A DNA stretch of 5,169 nt from Dialister sp. (GCA_022722495.1 JAIJLI010000180.1:1-5169), one strand, 5' to 3'. Counted from the stretch's first letter, positions 1 through 5,169 are shown. Notes: generated from the sequence alone by a model not told the origin. Translations and numbers: made by a program.

Positions 1-98
1 AAAATTAACAAAGAGTAAGTGCGAAGAGCCGTGTGAGGGGAGACTTTCAAGCACGGTTCCGAGAGAAGGGTGGGTGAAAATCCCTCCCCTTACTCGAC
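1..98 (+). ncRNA. Group II intron, 3' end (domains V and VI), partial
   Basis: This is the 3' part of a self-splicing retroelement RNA; its 5' domains and any reverse transcriptase lie before the window. Domain V is 26-59, exactly 34 nt: lower stem GAGCCGTG (26-33) with CACGGTTC (52-59), the AGC catalytic triad at 27-29, a two-nucleotide bulge at 49-50, and an upper stem closed by a GAGA (GNRA-type) tetraloop at 40-43. Domain VI follows at 61-95: GAG (61-63) pairs with CTC (93-95), A92 is left bulged, and the distal stem ends in a GAAA loop at 76-79. Taking A92 as branch point, seven bases from the end, puts the 3' splice site after C98; the intron then ends in AC, as expected for the RNA class. 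Domain V geometry makes the call firm. The intron subclass and the presence of an intact encoded protein cannot be judged here. Confidence 0.92.
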
Positions 99-102
99 GA
101 TT

Positions 103-132
103 TCCCTGCTGGGGGCATGCCCCCAGCAGGGA
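103..132. repeat. Perfect 30-bp palindrome just after the intron
   Basis: The half-site TCCCTGCTGGGGGCA (103-117) is followed immediately by its exact reverse complement (118-132), with no mismatch. It is GC-rich and begins four bases after the inferred intron end. As RNA it would fold into a very stable hairpin on either strand. There is no T-run after it on the + strand, and on the minus strand only a short TTT-free sequence follows, so it is not a standard intrinsic terminator. It could be the 3' exon target hairpin, a terminator-like element of the interrupted locus, or a 3' extension of the intron. Confidence 0.9.
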
Positions 133-367
133 GTGGGAATGAAAGTTAAGAACAAGCCTTGACACAGTTTAAATTACACCCCCAAAACAGGAGAACATGT
201 GATGACTCTCTGCATGACTTGGTCTCTCTGCTTAAGTTGCAGTCTAATCATGAGTTTGAGGGAAAGGTAATATTCCTTTCTTGAAGTCTGTTTTCTCGTC
301 ATTTAATGATGTTCGTGCCTTTGGGATGAATTGGCACTATTATATAAATATCATCAAAAATCTCATT
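133..367. other. Gene-poor stretch between the intron and the ATPase gene
   Basis: No convincing gene lies here. A motif running from about 158 to 183 (core TTGACACAGTTTAAATTACA, then CCCCC) resembles the terminal inverted repeat of some IS elements; no matching second end is visible in the window, so the element would extend to the left. From 174 to 302 the minus strand has a 42-codon open frame with an ATG, whose stop codon lies inside that candidate IS end. The + strand frame over the same bases is also open for about 45 codons but has no start. The stretch is best treated as junction DNA with possible gene debris. No clear terminator for the leftward ATPase gene was found. Confidence 0.5.
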
Positions 368-1717
368 CTACAACAGTCCTGCCATATATAATGGCAGATA
401 GGTCACTCCATCCTTCTCCTCTACATCACCTGGGTGAAGCACATACGCTTCGGCAAGCATAGGAGCAAATTTGGCTCTTAGCTTATTAAGAGAGGTCGTG
501 GTAAAGTTTTTACCTGATTTCACTTCTATAGGAGAGATGTTATGCCGATTCGTGATGACAGGCTTAGGAATCAGGAAATCTATCTCCATCCTATCTTCCG
601 CACTTGTCGCAGAGTTCTTCGAAAAGAAAAACAATTCATAGCCAGAAGCTCTCAACATCTGCGCAACAACATTTTCGACCAACATACCTTCATTTAACTC
701 CAGTTTTCCCAAAGCCAACTTCAGGTAAAGTTCATTTCCCATAATCGTCTTCAGGTTAAAAGCATGACTTATCAGCAAACCTGTATCAGCCATATAGCAC
801 TTCAAGGTGGTGCGTTCCTCATTCAATCGCAGTCCGATATCAGGGGCAGTAGAGTTATAGCAGATGTTTACCACCCTTGACTCAGCCAGCCAGAAAAATG
901 AAGACTCATACTCCCGATAACGAGCCTTATCGCTAATGGCAGTCAACCGGAACTTCTTCTCATGTTTGCTGAGAGCCGAAGGAATCTCCTCGAAAATTGC
1001 TTTTACCTTGATTTCGTTGCCCACAGCATACTTCTCAATATCAGCCTTATACAGGGAAAGGATATTTCGCTTAACCATATCCACTTTCATGAAATCATGG
1101 GTTTCTACATATTCAACAACTGCCTGAGGCATACCTCCCACTATCATATAATGTCGGAAGTAATCCATTACCTTACGATGCAATGGCCCCAAAGCTTGCT
1201 TTTTCTCATAGCAATCGCGGATGAACGGCATCATTTGCTCCTCTCCCATTGCCCATAGAAATTCCTCAAAATCCATAGGATACATATTCATGCGACATTC
1301 CTCCGATGGAATAACTATATCTTTCACATTCCTATTGATACTAACCAGTGAGCCTGTTTCAATATAATCGTACCGACCATCTTTTACCAGATACTTGATA
1401 GCAGCACGTGCTTTTGGATAAAGCTGTACTTCATCAAATATAATGGCGGTATTACGAGGATACAGCGTTACATTAAAATACAAAGCCAAGTAACTGAAAA
1501 ACAAATCCAAGTTTTTCAGATACTTATCAAAAATTTCCATTAAATCACTATCTGCATTGTTGAAGTCAACCAGAATATATGATTTATATTCTTTTTGGGC
1601 AAACTCCTCCACAATATAGCTCTTACCTATTCGGCGTGCTCCATCTATCATCAAAGCAGATTTTCCTTGAGAATTCTGCTTCCATTGCAGCATTTCATTA
1701 TATATTTTTCTCTTCAT
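368..1717 (-). CDS. P-loop ATPase with DUF4143-like C-terminal domain
   Basis: The 449-aa product has the architecture of the bacterial AAA_14/DUF4143 ATPases, a large family of unclear biological role often found in accessory regions. Visible motifs are a Walker A, GARRIGKS (26-33); a Walker B ending FDEVQ (94-98); a TGS sensor-like motif (121-123); a PMDFEEFLWA segment (147-156); and GGMPQAV (194-200). The C-terminal part carries EID (378-380) and IEVKSG (397-402), the spaced acidic and E-x-K pattern of a PD-(D/E)xK nuclease-like fold usual in this family. Whether it cuts nucleic acid is not established. Length and motif order are normal for an intact member, and no signal peptide or membrane segment is seen. 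The ATG at 1717 opens the natural N-terminus and is preceded by A/T-rich sequence without a Shine-Dalgarno. It is transcribed away from the rightward operon. Three regular repeats in its leader suggest specific regulation. The family assignment is firm; the function is unknown. Confidence 0.93.
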   Translation of the reverse strand: MKRKIYNEMLQWKQNSQGKSALMIDGARRIGKSYIVEEFAQKEYKSYILVDFNNADSDLMEIFDKYLKNLDLFFSYLALYFNVTLYPRNTAIIFDEVQLYPKARAAIKYLVKDGRYDYIETGSLVSINRNVKDIVIPSEECRMNMYPMDFEEFLWAMGEEQMMPFIRDCYEKKQALGPLHRKVMDYFRHYMIVGGMPQAVVEYVETHDFMKVDMVKRNILSLYKADIEKYAVGNEIKVKAIFEEIPSALSKHEKKFRLTAISDKARYREYESSFFWLAESRVVNICYNSTAPDIGLRLNEERTTLKCYMADTGLLISHAFNLKTIMGNELYLKLALGKLELNEGMLVENVVAQMLRASGYELFFFSKNSATSAEDRMEIDFLIPKPVITNRHNISPIEVKSGKNFTTTSLNKLRAKFAPMLAEAYVLHPGDVEEKDGVTYLPLYMAGLL

Positions 1718-1723
1718 AATTAT

Positions 1724-1810
1724 CTGTTTATCACGTTATGACGACCTATCTTTGCCCTATTTCTCACGTTTTGATGGGATAATAGTAGGCTATTTCTCAC
1801 GTTTTGACGA
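1724..1810. repeat. Three 21-bp direct repeats with exact 33-bp period
   Basis: Copies lie at 1724-1744, 1757-1777 and 1790-1810, each start exactly 33 bp from the next and each gap 12 bp. Copies 2 and 3 match at 19 of 21 positions, and copies 1 and 3 at 18 of 21. The core is TCACGTTTTGA (TCACGTTATGA in copy 1), whose outer TCA and TGA form an inverted pair. Gap sequences differ (cctatctttgcc and gataatagtagg), so the repeats are conserved and the gaps are not. The spacing is close to three helical turns, which would put all copies on one face of the DNA. The first copy ends six bases before the ATPase start codon. Operator or iteron-like binding sites are the likeliest reading. Confidence 0.85.
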
Positions 1811-1822
1811 TTTTTTATGTTG

Positions 1823-1830
1823 CAAAGATA
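1823..1830 (-). promoter_or_regulatory. Candidate Bacteroidota -7 box for the DUF4143 ATPase gene
   Basis: On the minus strand this reads TATCTTTG, a full match to the Bacteroidota -7 consensus TAnnTTTG. No good -33 TTG-type box is visible about 20 bp upstream. Transcription from here would give a leader of roughly 95-100 nt and place all three 21-bp repeats downstream of the start site, inside the transcribed leader. Confidence 0.5.
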
Positions 1831-1975
1831 TAAAAAAATGCCTTAAGTTATTCACCTAAGTCTTCTTTTTACATTATATTAACCTGTAATTTACAAATAT
1901 TCTTTAAGATGCTGTCCTATTCATAGATTTCAAAAAGACTGATGGTAACAAAGAACATATATACAACAAGCTAAC

Positions 1976-2048
1976 ATTCCATCTACACCATATCATATCT
2001 CCTGATATGGTGTCCCAAGTATAGTCGTAAAGTTCTTGTTGATGGAAT
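1976..2048. other. Nested stem-loop structure in the intergenic region
   Basis: The inner hairpin has a perfect 11-bp stem, ACACCATATCA (1985-1995) with TGATATGGTGT (2003-2013), around a 7-nt loop. One base outside its 5' arm, ATTCCATC (1976-1983) is complementary to GATGGAAT (2041-2048), so an outer 8-bp stem could enclose it. There is no T-run after it on either strand, which argues against a simple terminator. It could be part of a structured RNA, a protein-binding site or a relic of a small mobile element. The complementarity is seen directly; any function is unknown. Confidence 0.55.
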
Positions 2049-2154
2049 AGATGAACGCTAAAATTGCTTCTTCGCTAAAAAGTTGCTTACGGAGTTAATG
2101 GTTAAGGCTATACTATGGCGAGGCTATCGGTCATATATCCAAAATTAGCTGAAT

Positions 2155-2193
2155 GTTGAGAAAAATAGTTGCTCTGGAGAAAATATTCTCAAC
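2155..2193. promoter_or_regulatory. Inverted repeat upstream of the operon promoter (possible operator)
   Basis: GTTGAGAA (2155-2162) is an exact inverted match to TTCTCAAC (2186-2193). A shorter overlapping dyad, GAGAA then TTCTC (2177-2190), shares the right arm, so GAGAA motifs occur three times in under 40 bp. The element sits about 30 bp before the candidate -7 box, where an activator could bind. The repeats are seen directly; regulation is an inference. Confidence 0.4.
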
Positions 2194-2222
2194 CTGTGAA
2201 ACGAACTTTCATAGCTGCCCCG

Positions 2223-2230
2223 TAACTTTG
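2223..2230 (+). promoter_or_regulatory. Candidate Bacteroidota -7 box for the three-gene operon
   Basis: TAACTTTG matches the Bacteroidota -7 consensus TAnnTTTG and is followed by GCACC. Transcription would start near 2237, giving a leader of about 60 nt before the ATG at 2299. A strong -33 box is not evident. It is the only clear match to the consensus facing right just before the first gene, so it is the preferred promoter for the rightward genes. Confidence 0.55.
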
Positions 2231-2298
2231 CACCAGAATACAGAATCAGACACAAAGTATATGAGTGTCAATTGTTTTACTTTTAAAATATCAGACAG

Positions 2299-2616
2299 AT
2301 GAATACGGCATTAAAGATGAAATTGGAGGATATGAACAGACGTTTGAATGAGGCTCTTGATACTGACCTCTTCGAAGAATCTGAGTCTGAATTTAATGAA
2401 TTTCAGGCTGAGGTAGATTCCTTTGAGAGAGAGTTGGAGGAGATATTGGAATTCAGGCAGGATCATCTGCAGCTTTCTGAGCTGAAGAAGATTGGTGCCA
2501 TCCAGAAGAAAATCCGGCAGGTGAAGAATGGGTATAATTTTTATGACCCTGAGTATGAGAGAAGTGTTATGTTTCCTAATGGTGAGGACGAAGAAGAGGA
2601 TGATTTCTTCATTTAA
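2299..2616 (+). CDS. Small acidic coiled-coil-like protein, unknown function
   Basis: I do not recognise this 105-aa protein. It has 29 Asp/Glu against 13 Lys/Arg, so it is strongly acidic. Residues about 5-75 are rich in Glu, Leu, Lys and Gln with few helix breakers, and probably form a long helix or coiled coil; acidic residues dominate up to about 50, then a basic patch follows (KKIGAIQKKIRQVK, 63-76). The end is a short aromatic linker (GYNFYDPEYER) and an acidic tail, GEDEEEDDFFI (95-105). There is no signal peptide, membrane segment, cysteine pair or catalytic motif. The ATG at 2299 follows an A/T-rich leader and a promoter-like box, which supports both the start and its place as first gene of the operon. 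The AAA+ ATPase gene starts 110 bp later on the same strand. By inference it may be an adaptor, substrate or inhibitor of that ATPase, or a nucleic-acid mimic. It looks complete. Confidence 0.8.
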   Translation: MNTALKMKLEDMNRRLNEALDTDLFEESESEFNEFQAEVDSFERELEEILEFRQDHLQLSELKKIGAIQKKIRQVKNGYNFYDPEYERSVMFPNGEDEEEDDFFI

Positions 2617-2660
2617 AAAAGATGACTGATGGGAAACAGACCTTATTTGAGAACCATATT

Positions 2661-2689
2661 GGGAGAAACTGACTTCAAAAGTCTTTCCC
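2661..2689 (+). promoter_or_regulatory. Stem-loop between the acidic-protein and AAA+ ATPase genes
   Basis: GACTT (2671-2675) pairs with AAGTC (2679-2683) around a 3-nt loop. After a two-base bulge the stem continues with GAAA/TTTC, and with GG/CC after another bulged A. No U-run follows, so it is not an intrinsic terminator. It could mark RNA processing or tune expression of the second gene relative to the first. No TAnnTTTG box was found in this 110-bp gap, so the ATPase is probably transcribed from the upstream promoter. Confidence 0.35.
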
Positions 2690-2726
2690 TCATGGAGAAA
2701 ATTATATGTATTAATGTAGTGCTATT

Positions 2727-4400
2727 ATGGTTATGCAAACATCATGTAAGAAAGGTATGGAGCAGATGGACTTGCTCCAAGCCTTCGAGATTATCGTAGA
2801 CAAGGCCAAGGGTTCTTCACTTGGTGAGAAGTTCTATCAGGAGGCAGACCCATATCTTGGATTTGTTTCTGACAAGTTGTGTATCTCCAAGCGTGCCAGT
2901 GCCATCATGGCATTGTTTGCCGACAGGTGTGATGACAATCACATCCAGTTTTCTGACTATACGGATTTTCTGGATTGCAGAATCCTTAGCTTGCTTCGAT
3001 ATTCCAAGGAGACAGAGGAACTTGTTGACAAGGAATATGTCTGCCGGAGGAAGGATGAAGGTCTTTACTACTGCATCCCCATGGAGGTGATGGAGGCATT
3101 TCAGCAGAATCAACGTTATATACCCTCTGATGTGGAGGAGCTTACAGCCAGGGAATTGTTTGACAAGTTCAATGAACTGTTCACAAAATGCCGTCGCAGG
3201 AAACTTGACAGGCAAATATTGAAAAAGAAGCTCAGGGCATTGGTTCGCAAGAATGAGAACCTGGCTTTTGTCAAGGCCATGTCTTCATTTGACATAGATG
3301 TGGAGGATACAGAATTTTCTCTTTTTCTGTTGTTCTGTACACTCTTTGTCATAGATGGTGATGACGATATCCGCTATCACGACTTGGAATTTCTCTACGA
3401 GGAAGGAGAGGCTGACTTGAGATGGGCAAAGAGAGGCTTGAGCCAAGGTGACCATTTGTTCTTAGTGGAGAAGTTTATCGAGTATACCAATGATGATGGC
3501 TTTGTGGACAGGGAGTCCTTCAAGATTACAGACGATGCCAAGAAACTGCTCTTCTCTGAACTCAACCTGTCTTCCATGCGTGGTGTCCGGCCGAAGGGAG
3601 GGATGTTGTCATTTGAGGACATCAAACCCAAGCAACTGTTCTACAACAGTAAGGAACGAAAGCAAGTTGATGAGCTGGCAACACTCTTGGAGGAAGAGCA
3701 CTACCAGAGTATCAGAAATCGTCTGAGGGAAACCAATTTCAGGAGTGGCTTTGCTTGTCTTTTCGATGGCGCGCCTGGTACTGGCAAGACGGAGACTGTT
3801 CTTCAGATAGCCAGGAAGACAGGGCGTGACCTGATTCAGGTGAACGTGTCAGAGGTTAAGAGCATGTGGGTTGGCGAGAGCGAAAAGAACATCAAGGGTA
3901 TCTTCGATGACTATAAGCAGAAGGTGAAGCAATCTGTCAAGGCTCCTATCCTGTTATTCAATGAGGCAGATGCTATCATCGGCAAGCGTCAGGTGGGAGC
4001 GGAAAGAGCTGTGGAGAAGATGGAGAACAGTATTCAGAACATCATCCTTCAGGAGATAGAGCAGCTGGATGGTATTCTCATCGCCACAACCAACCTCGCA
4101 GAGAACATGGACAAGGCTTTTGAGCGTCGTTTCCTCTATAAAGTGAAATTTGAGAAGCCCGATTTGGCTTGCCGTTCACAGATTTGGCAAGCGATGATAC
4201 CTTCTTTGGAGGATGCTGATGCTTCTTTCCTTGCTGCCCGCTATGATTTCAGTGGTGGTGAGATTGAGAATATTGCCCGTCATTACACCATTCAGACCAT
4301 TTTGCATGGTAGCCCGGAGAAGATGGTCAAGTCTCTTACCGAGTTTTGCGAGAGCGAGAGGTTGGAAGGTACTAGGGCCAAGAGAAAGATAGGATTCTAA
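2727..4400 (+). CDS. AAA+ ATPase (COG0464-like) with novel N-terminal region
   Basis: The product, up to 557 aa, has a C-terminal AAA+ module of the SpoVK/Cdc48-like group. It shows Walker A GAPGTGKT (348-355); a pore-loop-like SMWVGESE (379-386) resembling the aromatic-V-G-E-S-E loop of substrate-threading ATPases; Walker B ILLFNE (408-413); sensor 1 in ATTN (454-457); paired arginines in AFERRF (464-469) as arginine-finger candidates; and a sensor-2-like FSGGEIENIAR (508-518). Asn412 replaces the usual Walker B Asp, but the catalytic Glu413 is kept. Residues 1 to about 300 are mostly helical and charged, and I recognise no domain there; they may bind a partner or substrate. The likely role is ATP-driven remodelling or unfolding as a ring, in the cytoplasm. 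The start is uncertain: ATGs at 2727, 2733, 2757 and 2766 are all in frame. The first ten residues look unnatural, and AAGAAAGG just before 2757 makes 2757 or 2766 quite possible. It lies 26 bp before the HAD gene, so the two are probably cotranscribed. Confidence 0.92.
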   Translation: MVMQTSCKKGMEQMDLLQAFEIIVDKAKGSSLGEKFYQEADPYLGFVSDKLCISKRASAIMALFADRCDDNHIQFSDYTDFLDCRILSLLRYSKETEELVDKEYVCRRKDEGLYYCIPMEVMEAFQQNQRYIPSDVEELTARELFDKFNELFTKCRRRKLDRQILKKKLRALVRKNENLAFVKAMSSFDIDVEDTEFSLFLLFCTLFVIDGDDDIRYHDLEFLYEEGEADLRWAKRGLSQGDHLFLVEKFIEYTNDDGFVDRESFKITDDAKKLLFSELNLSSMRGVRPKGGMLSFEDIKPKQLFYNSKERKQVDELATLLEEEHYQSIRNRLRETNFRSGFACLFDGAPGTGKTETVLQIARKTGRDLIQVNVSEVKSMWVGESEKNIKGIFDDYKQKVKQSVKAPILLFNEADAIIGKRQVGAERAVEKMENSIQNIILQEIEQLDGILIATTNLAENMDKAFERRFLYKVKFEKPDLACRSQIWQAMIPSLEDADASFLAARYDFSGGEIENIARHYTIQTILHGSPEKMVKSLTEFCESERLEGTRAKRKIGF

Positions 4401-4426
4401 TGTATAATTTAAATTAAATATCCCCT

Positions 4427-5071
4427 ATGGAGAAGTATATATTTTTGGATTTCGATGGAGTGCTCAATACTCCTAAAGGTAAGTTTGATCAGAAAGCGAT
4501 AGGCACTTTACGCCGCTTGTTGGAAAGATGTGATGCCAAGGTCATCATTTCTTCCACCTGGCGATTGCAAGGCGTGGAGTACATACGGCAATTATGGAAG
4601 GAGTATCATTTGCCAGGTGAGGTTACTGACTTGTCTCCTTCATGTAACTCCATCACTTTCAGTAGTGCAGACGGTACTAAAGAGTGGCAATGCTTACATG
4701 AGGCAAAAGGATTGGAAATCGCAGAATGGTTGAGATTGAATGCCAAGGAGCCTTATCGTTATGTCATTTTAGATGATGAAGAGGATATCCTGTTCCATCA
4801 ACGTGAATATCTTGTGAAAGTTGATGGTAGCAAAGGCTTAAGTAAGAGTGATGTGAGGGAAGCTATTAAAATCTTGAACACCAAGGAACTAAGTCTTTTT
4901 GAACGCTGGTTATATGGTGCCCTAAAATTTATTGCGCTTTATATCCTTATGGTGATAGTTTTCATGGCTTATGTTTACTGGTATCCGGGAAACATAGTGA
5001 TGAACACGAATCGTCATTTCCTTATGATTCAAAAAAGTTTGCATCAATATCATTTTCCTTGGCAGAAATGA
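4427..5071 (+). CDS. HAD-family phosphatase-like protein with C-terminal membrane segment
   Basis: The 214-aa protein opens with the HAD motif I, FLDFDGVLN (6-14), with nucleophile Asp8 and acid/base Asp10. Motif II is IISSTWR (40-46). KGLEIAEWL (94-102) supplies the conserved basic residue, and VILDDEED (113-120) gives the metal-binding acids of motif IV. LVKVD...GLSKSDVREAIKIL (129-150) matches the usual end of the HAD domain found in Swiss-Army-Knife RNA-repair proteins and their stand-alone relatives, so phosphatase activity on a nucleotide or RNA end is plausible but unproven. All catalytic positions are present. Beyond that end are about 60 extra residues, including a hydrophobic stretch at about 166-186 (FIALYILMVIVFMAYVYWY) and a 28-residue tail. 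With Arg160 and Lys167 before the segment and no signal peptide, the enzyme domain should face the cytoplasm, anchored in the inner membrane. The ATG at 4427 precedes motif I directly and follows A/T-rich DNA. It is the last gene of the operon, before a terminator. Confidence 0.88.
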   Translation: MEKYIFLDFDGVLNTPKGKFDQKAIGTLRRLLERCDAKVIISSTWRLQGVEYIRQLWKEYHLPGEVTDLSPSCNSITFSSADGTKEWQCLHEAKGLEIAEWLRLNAKEPYRYVILDDEEDILFHQREYLVKVDGSKGLSKSDVREAIKILNTKELSLFERWLYGALKFIALYILMVIVFMAYVYWYPGNIVMNTNRHFLMIQKSLHQYHFPWQK

Positions 5072-5077
5072 AAAAGA

Positions 5078-5118
5078 GGGTGTGTCATAAGTCTGTGACG
5101 CACCCCTTTTTATTTTTT
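5078..5118 (+). terminator. Intrinsic terminator after the HAD gene
   Basis: GGGTGTGTCA (5078-5087) pairs with TGACGCACCC (5096-5105) as a 10-bp stem with one G-U pair and an 8-nt loop. It is followed by C, then TTTTTATTTTTT (5107-5118). An A-run (5071-5075) before the stem could let it also act on the opposite strand. It begins seven bases after the HAD stop codon and ends the rightward operon. Confidence 0.92.
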
Positions 5119-5169
5119 GCCTTTTCACAGATACGAAATCTTTAAAAAACATTTTTATTTACAACAAAG

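Larger units (their letters stand above)
1718..2298. other. Divergent intergenic region, 581 bp
   Basis: This gap separates the leftward ATPase gene from the rightward operon. From left to right it holds the 33-bp-period repeat array, a minus-strand promoter-like box, an AT-rich stretch (about 1830-1970) with nothing recognisable, a nested hairpin (1976-2048), a short direct repeat CGCTAAAA at 2056-2063 and 2073-2080, an inverted repeat (2155-2193) and a + strand promoter-like box (2223-2230). On the minus strand, 2094 to 1993 is open for 33 codons without a start codon and reads plausibly as protein (it includes SEEAILAFIYSINKNF), so a decayed gene may be present. No tRNA or long ORF was seen. 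Confidence 0.6.

Noticed and set aside
103..132. Palindrome as an intrinsic terminator
   Set aside because: No T-run follows it on either strand.
936..1258. + strand open frames inside the DUF4143 ATPase gene
   Set aside because: They lie fully within a strongly supported minus-strand gene and have no family features.
1747..1754. TATCTTTG on the + strand as a rightward promoter
   Set aside because: It matches the -7 consensus but sits in a gap of the repeat array, lacks a clear -33 box and leads into 540 bp without a gene; not enough to list.
1724..1810. Short CRISPR-like array
   Set aside because: Repeats of 21 bp with 12-bp gaps are too short for a CRISPR array, there are no cas genes, and the position in a gene leader fits an operator better.
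2622..2672. 16-codon ORF between the acidic protein and AAA+ genes
   Set aside because: Too short, no ribosome site and no recognisable leader-peptide composition.
3479..3520. EF-hand-like acidic loop (TNDDGFVDRESF) in the AAA+ N-terminal region
   Set aside because: The first ligand position is Tyr and the twelfth is Ser, so the calcium loop consensus fails; it is probably just an acidic turn.
2817..3726. Overlapping frames of 78-132 codons on both strands inside the AAA+ gene
   Set aside because: These are shadows of the real coding frame, with no motifs or own regulatory signals.
4922..5152. Minus-strand 76-codon frame across the HAD tail and terminator
   Set aside because: It runs through the terminator hairpin and antisense to the membrane segment; no independent support.

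Overview
The window looks like accessory chromosomal DNA of a Bacteroidota bacterium, most likely from the Bacteroides/Prevotella group. The base composition is moderately AT-rich. Promoter-like boxes match the Bacteroidota -7 consensus TAnnTTTG, and starts lack clear Shine-Dalgarno sequences and sit in A/T-rich leaders. The protein families (a DUF4143-type ATPase, a COG0464-like AAA+ ATPase and a Swiss-Army-Knife-type HAD protein) also suit that phylum. The genus is an inference.

Layout. Positions 1-98 are the 3' end of a group II intron on the + strand: a complete 34-nt domain V, then domain VI with a bulged branch-point adenosine. A perfect 30-bp palindrome follows directly (103-132), then about 235 bp without a convincing gene, which may include an IS terminus. 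A 449-aa P-loop ATPase with a DUF4143-like C-terminal part is on the minus strand (1717 to 368). Its upstream leader holds three 21-bp direct repeats with an exact 33-bp period, and a divergent intergenic region of 581 bp (1718-2298) follows. That region also has a strong nested hairpin, an inverted repeat and a promoter-like box facing right.

On the right, three + strand genes form a probable operon: a 105-aa, very acidic, helical protein of unknown function (2299-2616), a AAA+ ATPase of about 545-557 aa with a long uncharacterised N-terminal region (2727-4400), and a HAD-family phosphatase-like protein with an added C-terminal membrane segment (4427-5071). A strong intrinsic terminator (5078-5118) closes the unit.

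How the genes might work together (inference): the acidic protein could be an adaptor, substrate or inhibitor of the AAA+ machine, and the membrane-anchored HAD enzyme could place the activity at the inner membrane. The HAD subfamily is named from RNA-repair contexts, so a stress or defence role is possible, but nothing in the window proves one. The best leads are this three-gene cassette and the 33-bp-period repeat array before the DUF4143 ATPase.
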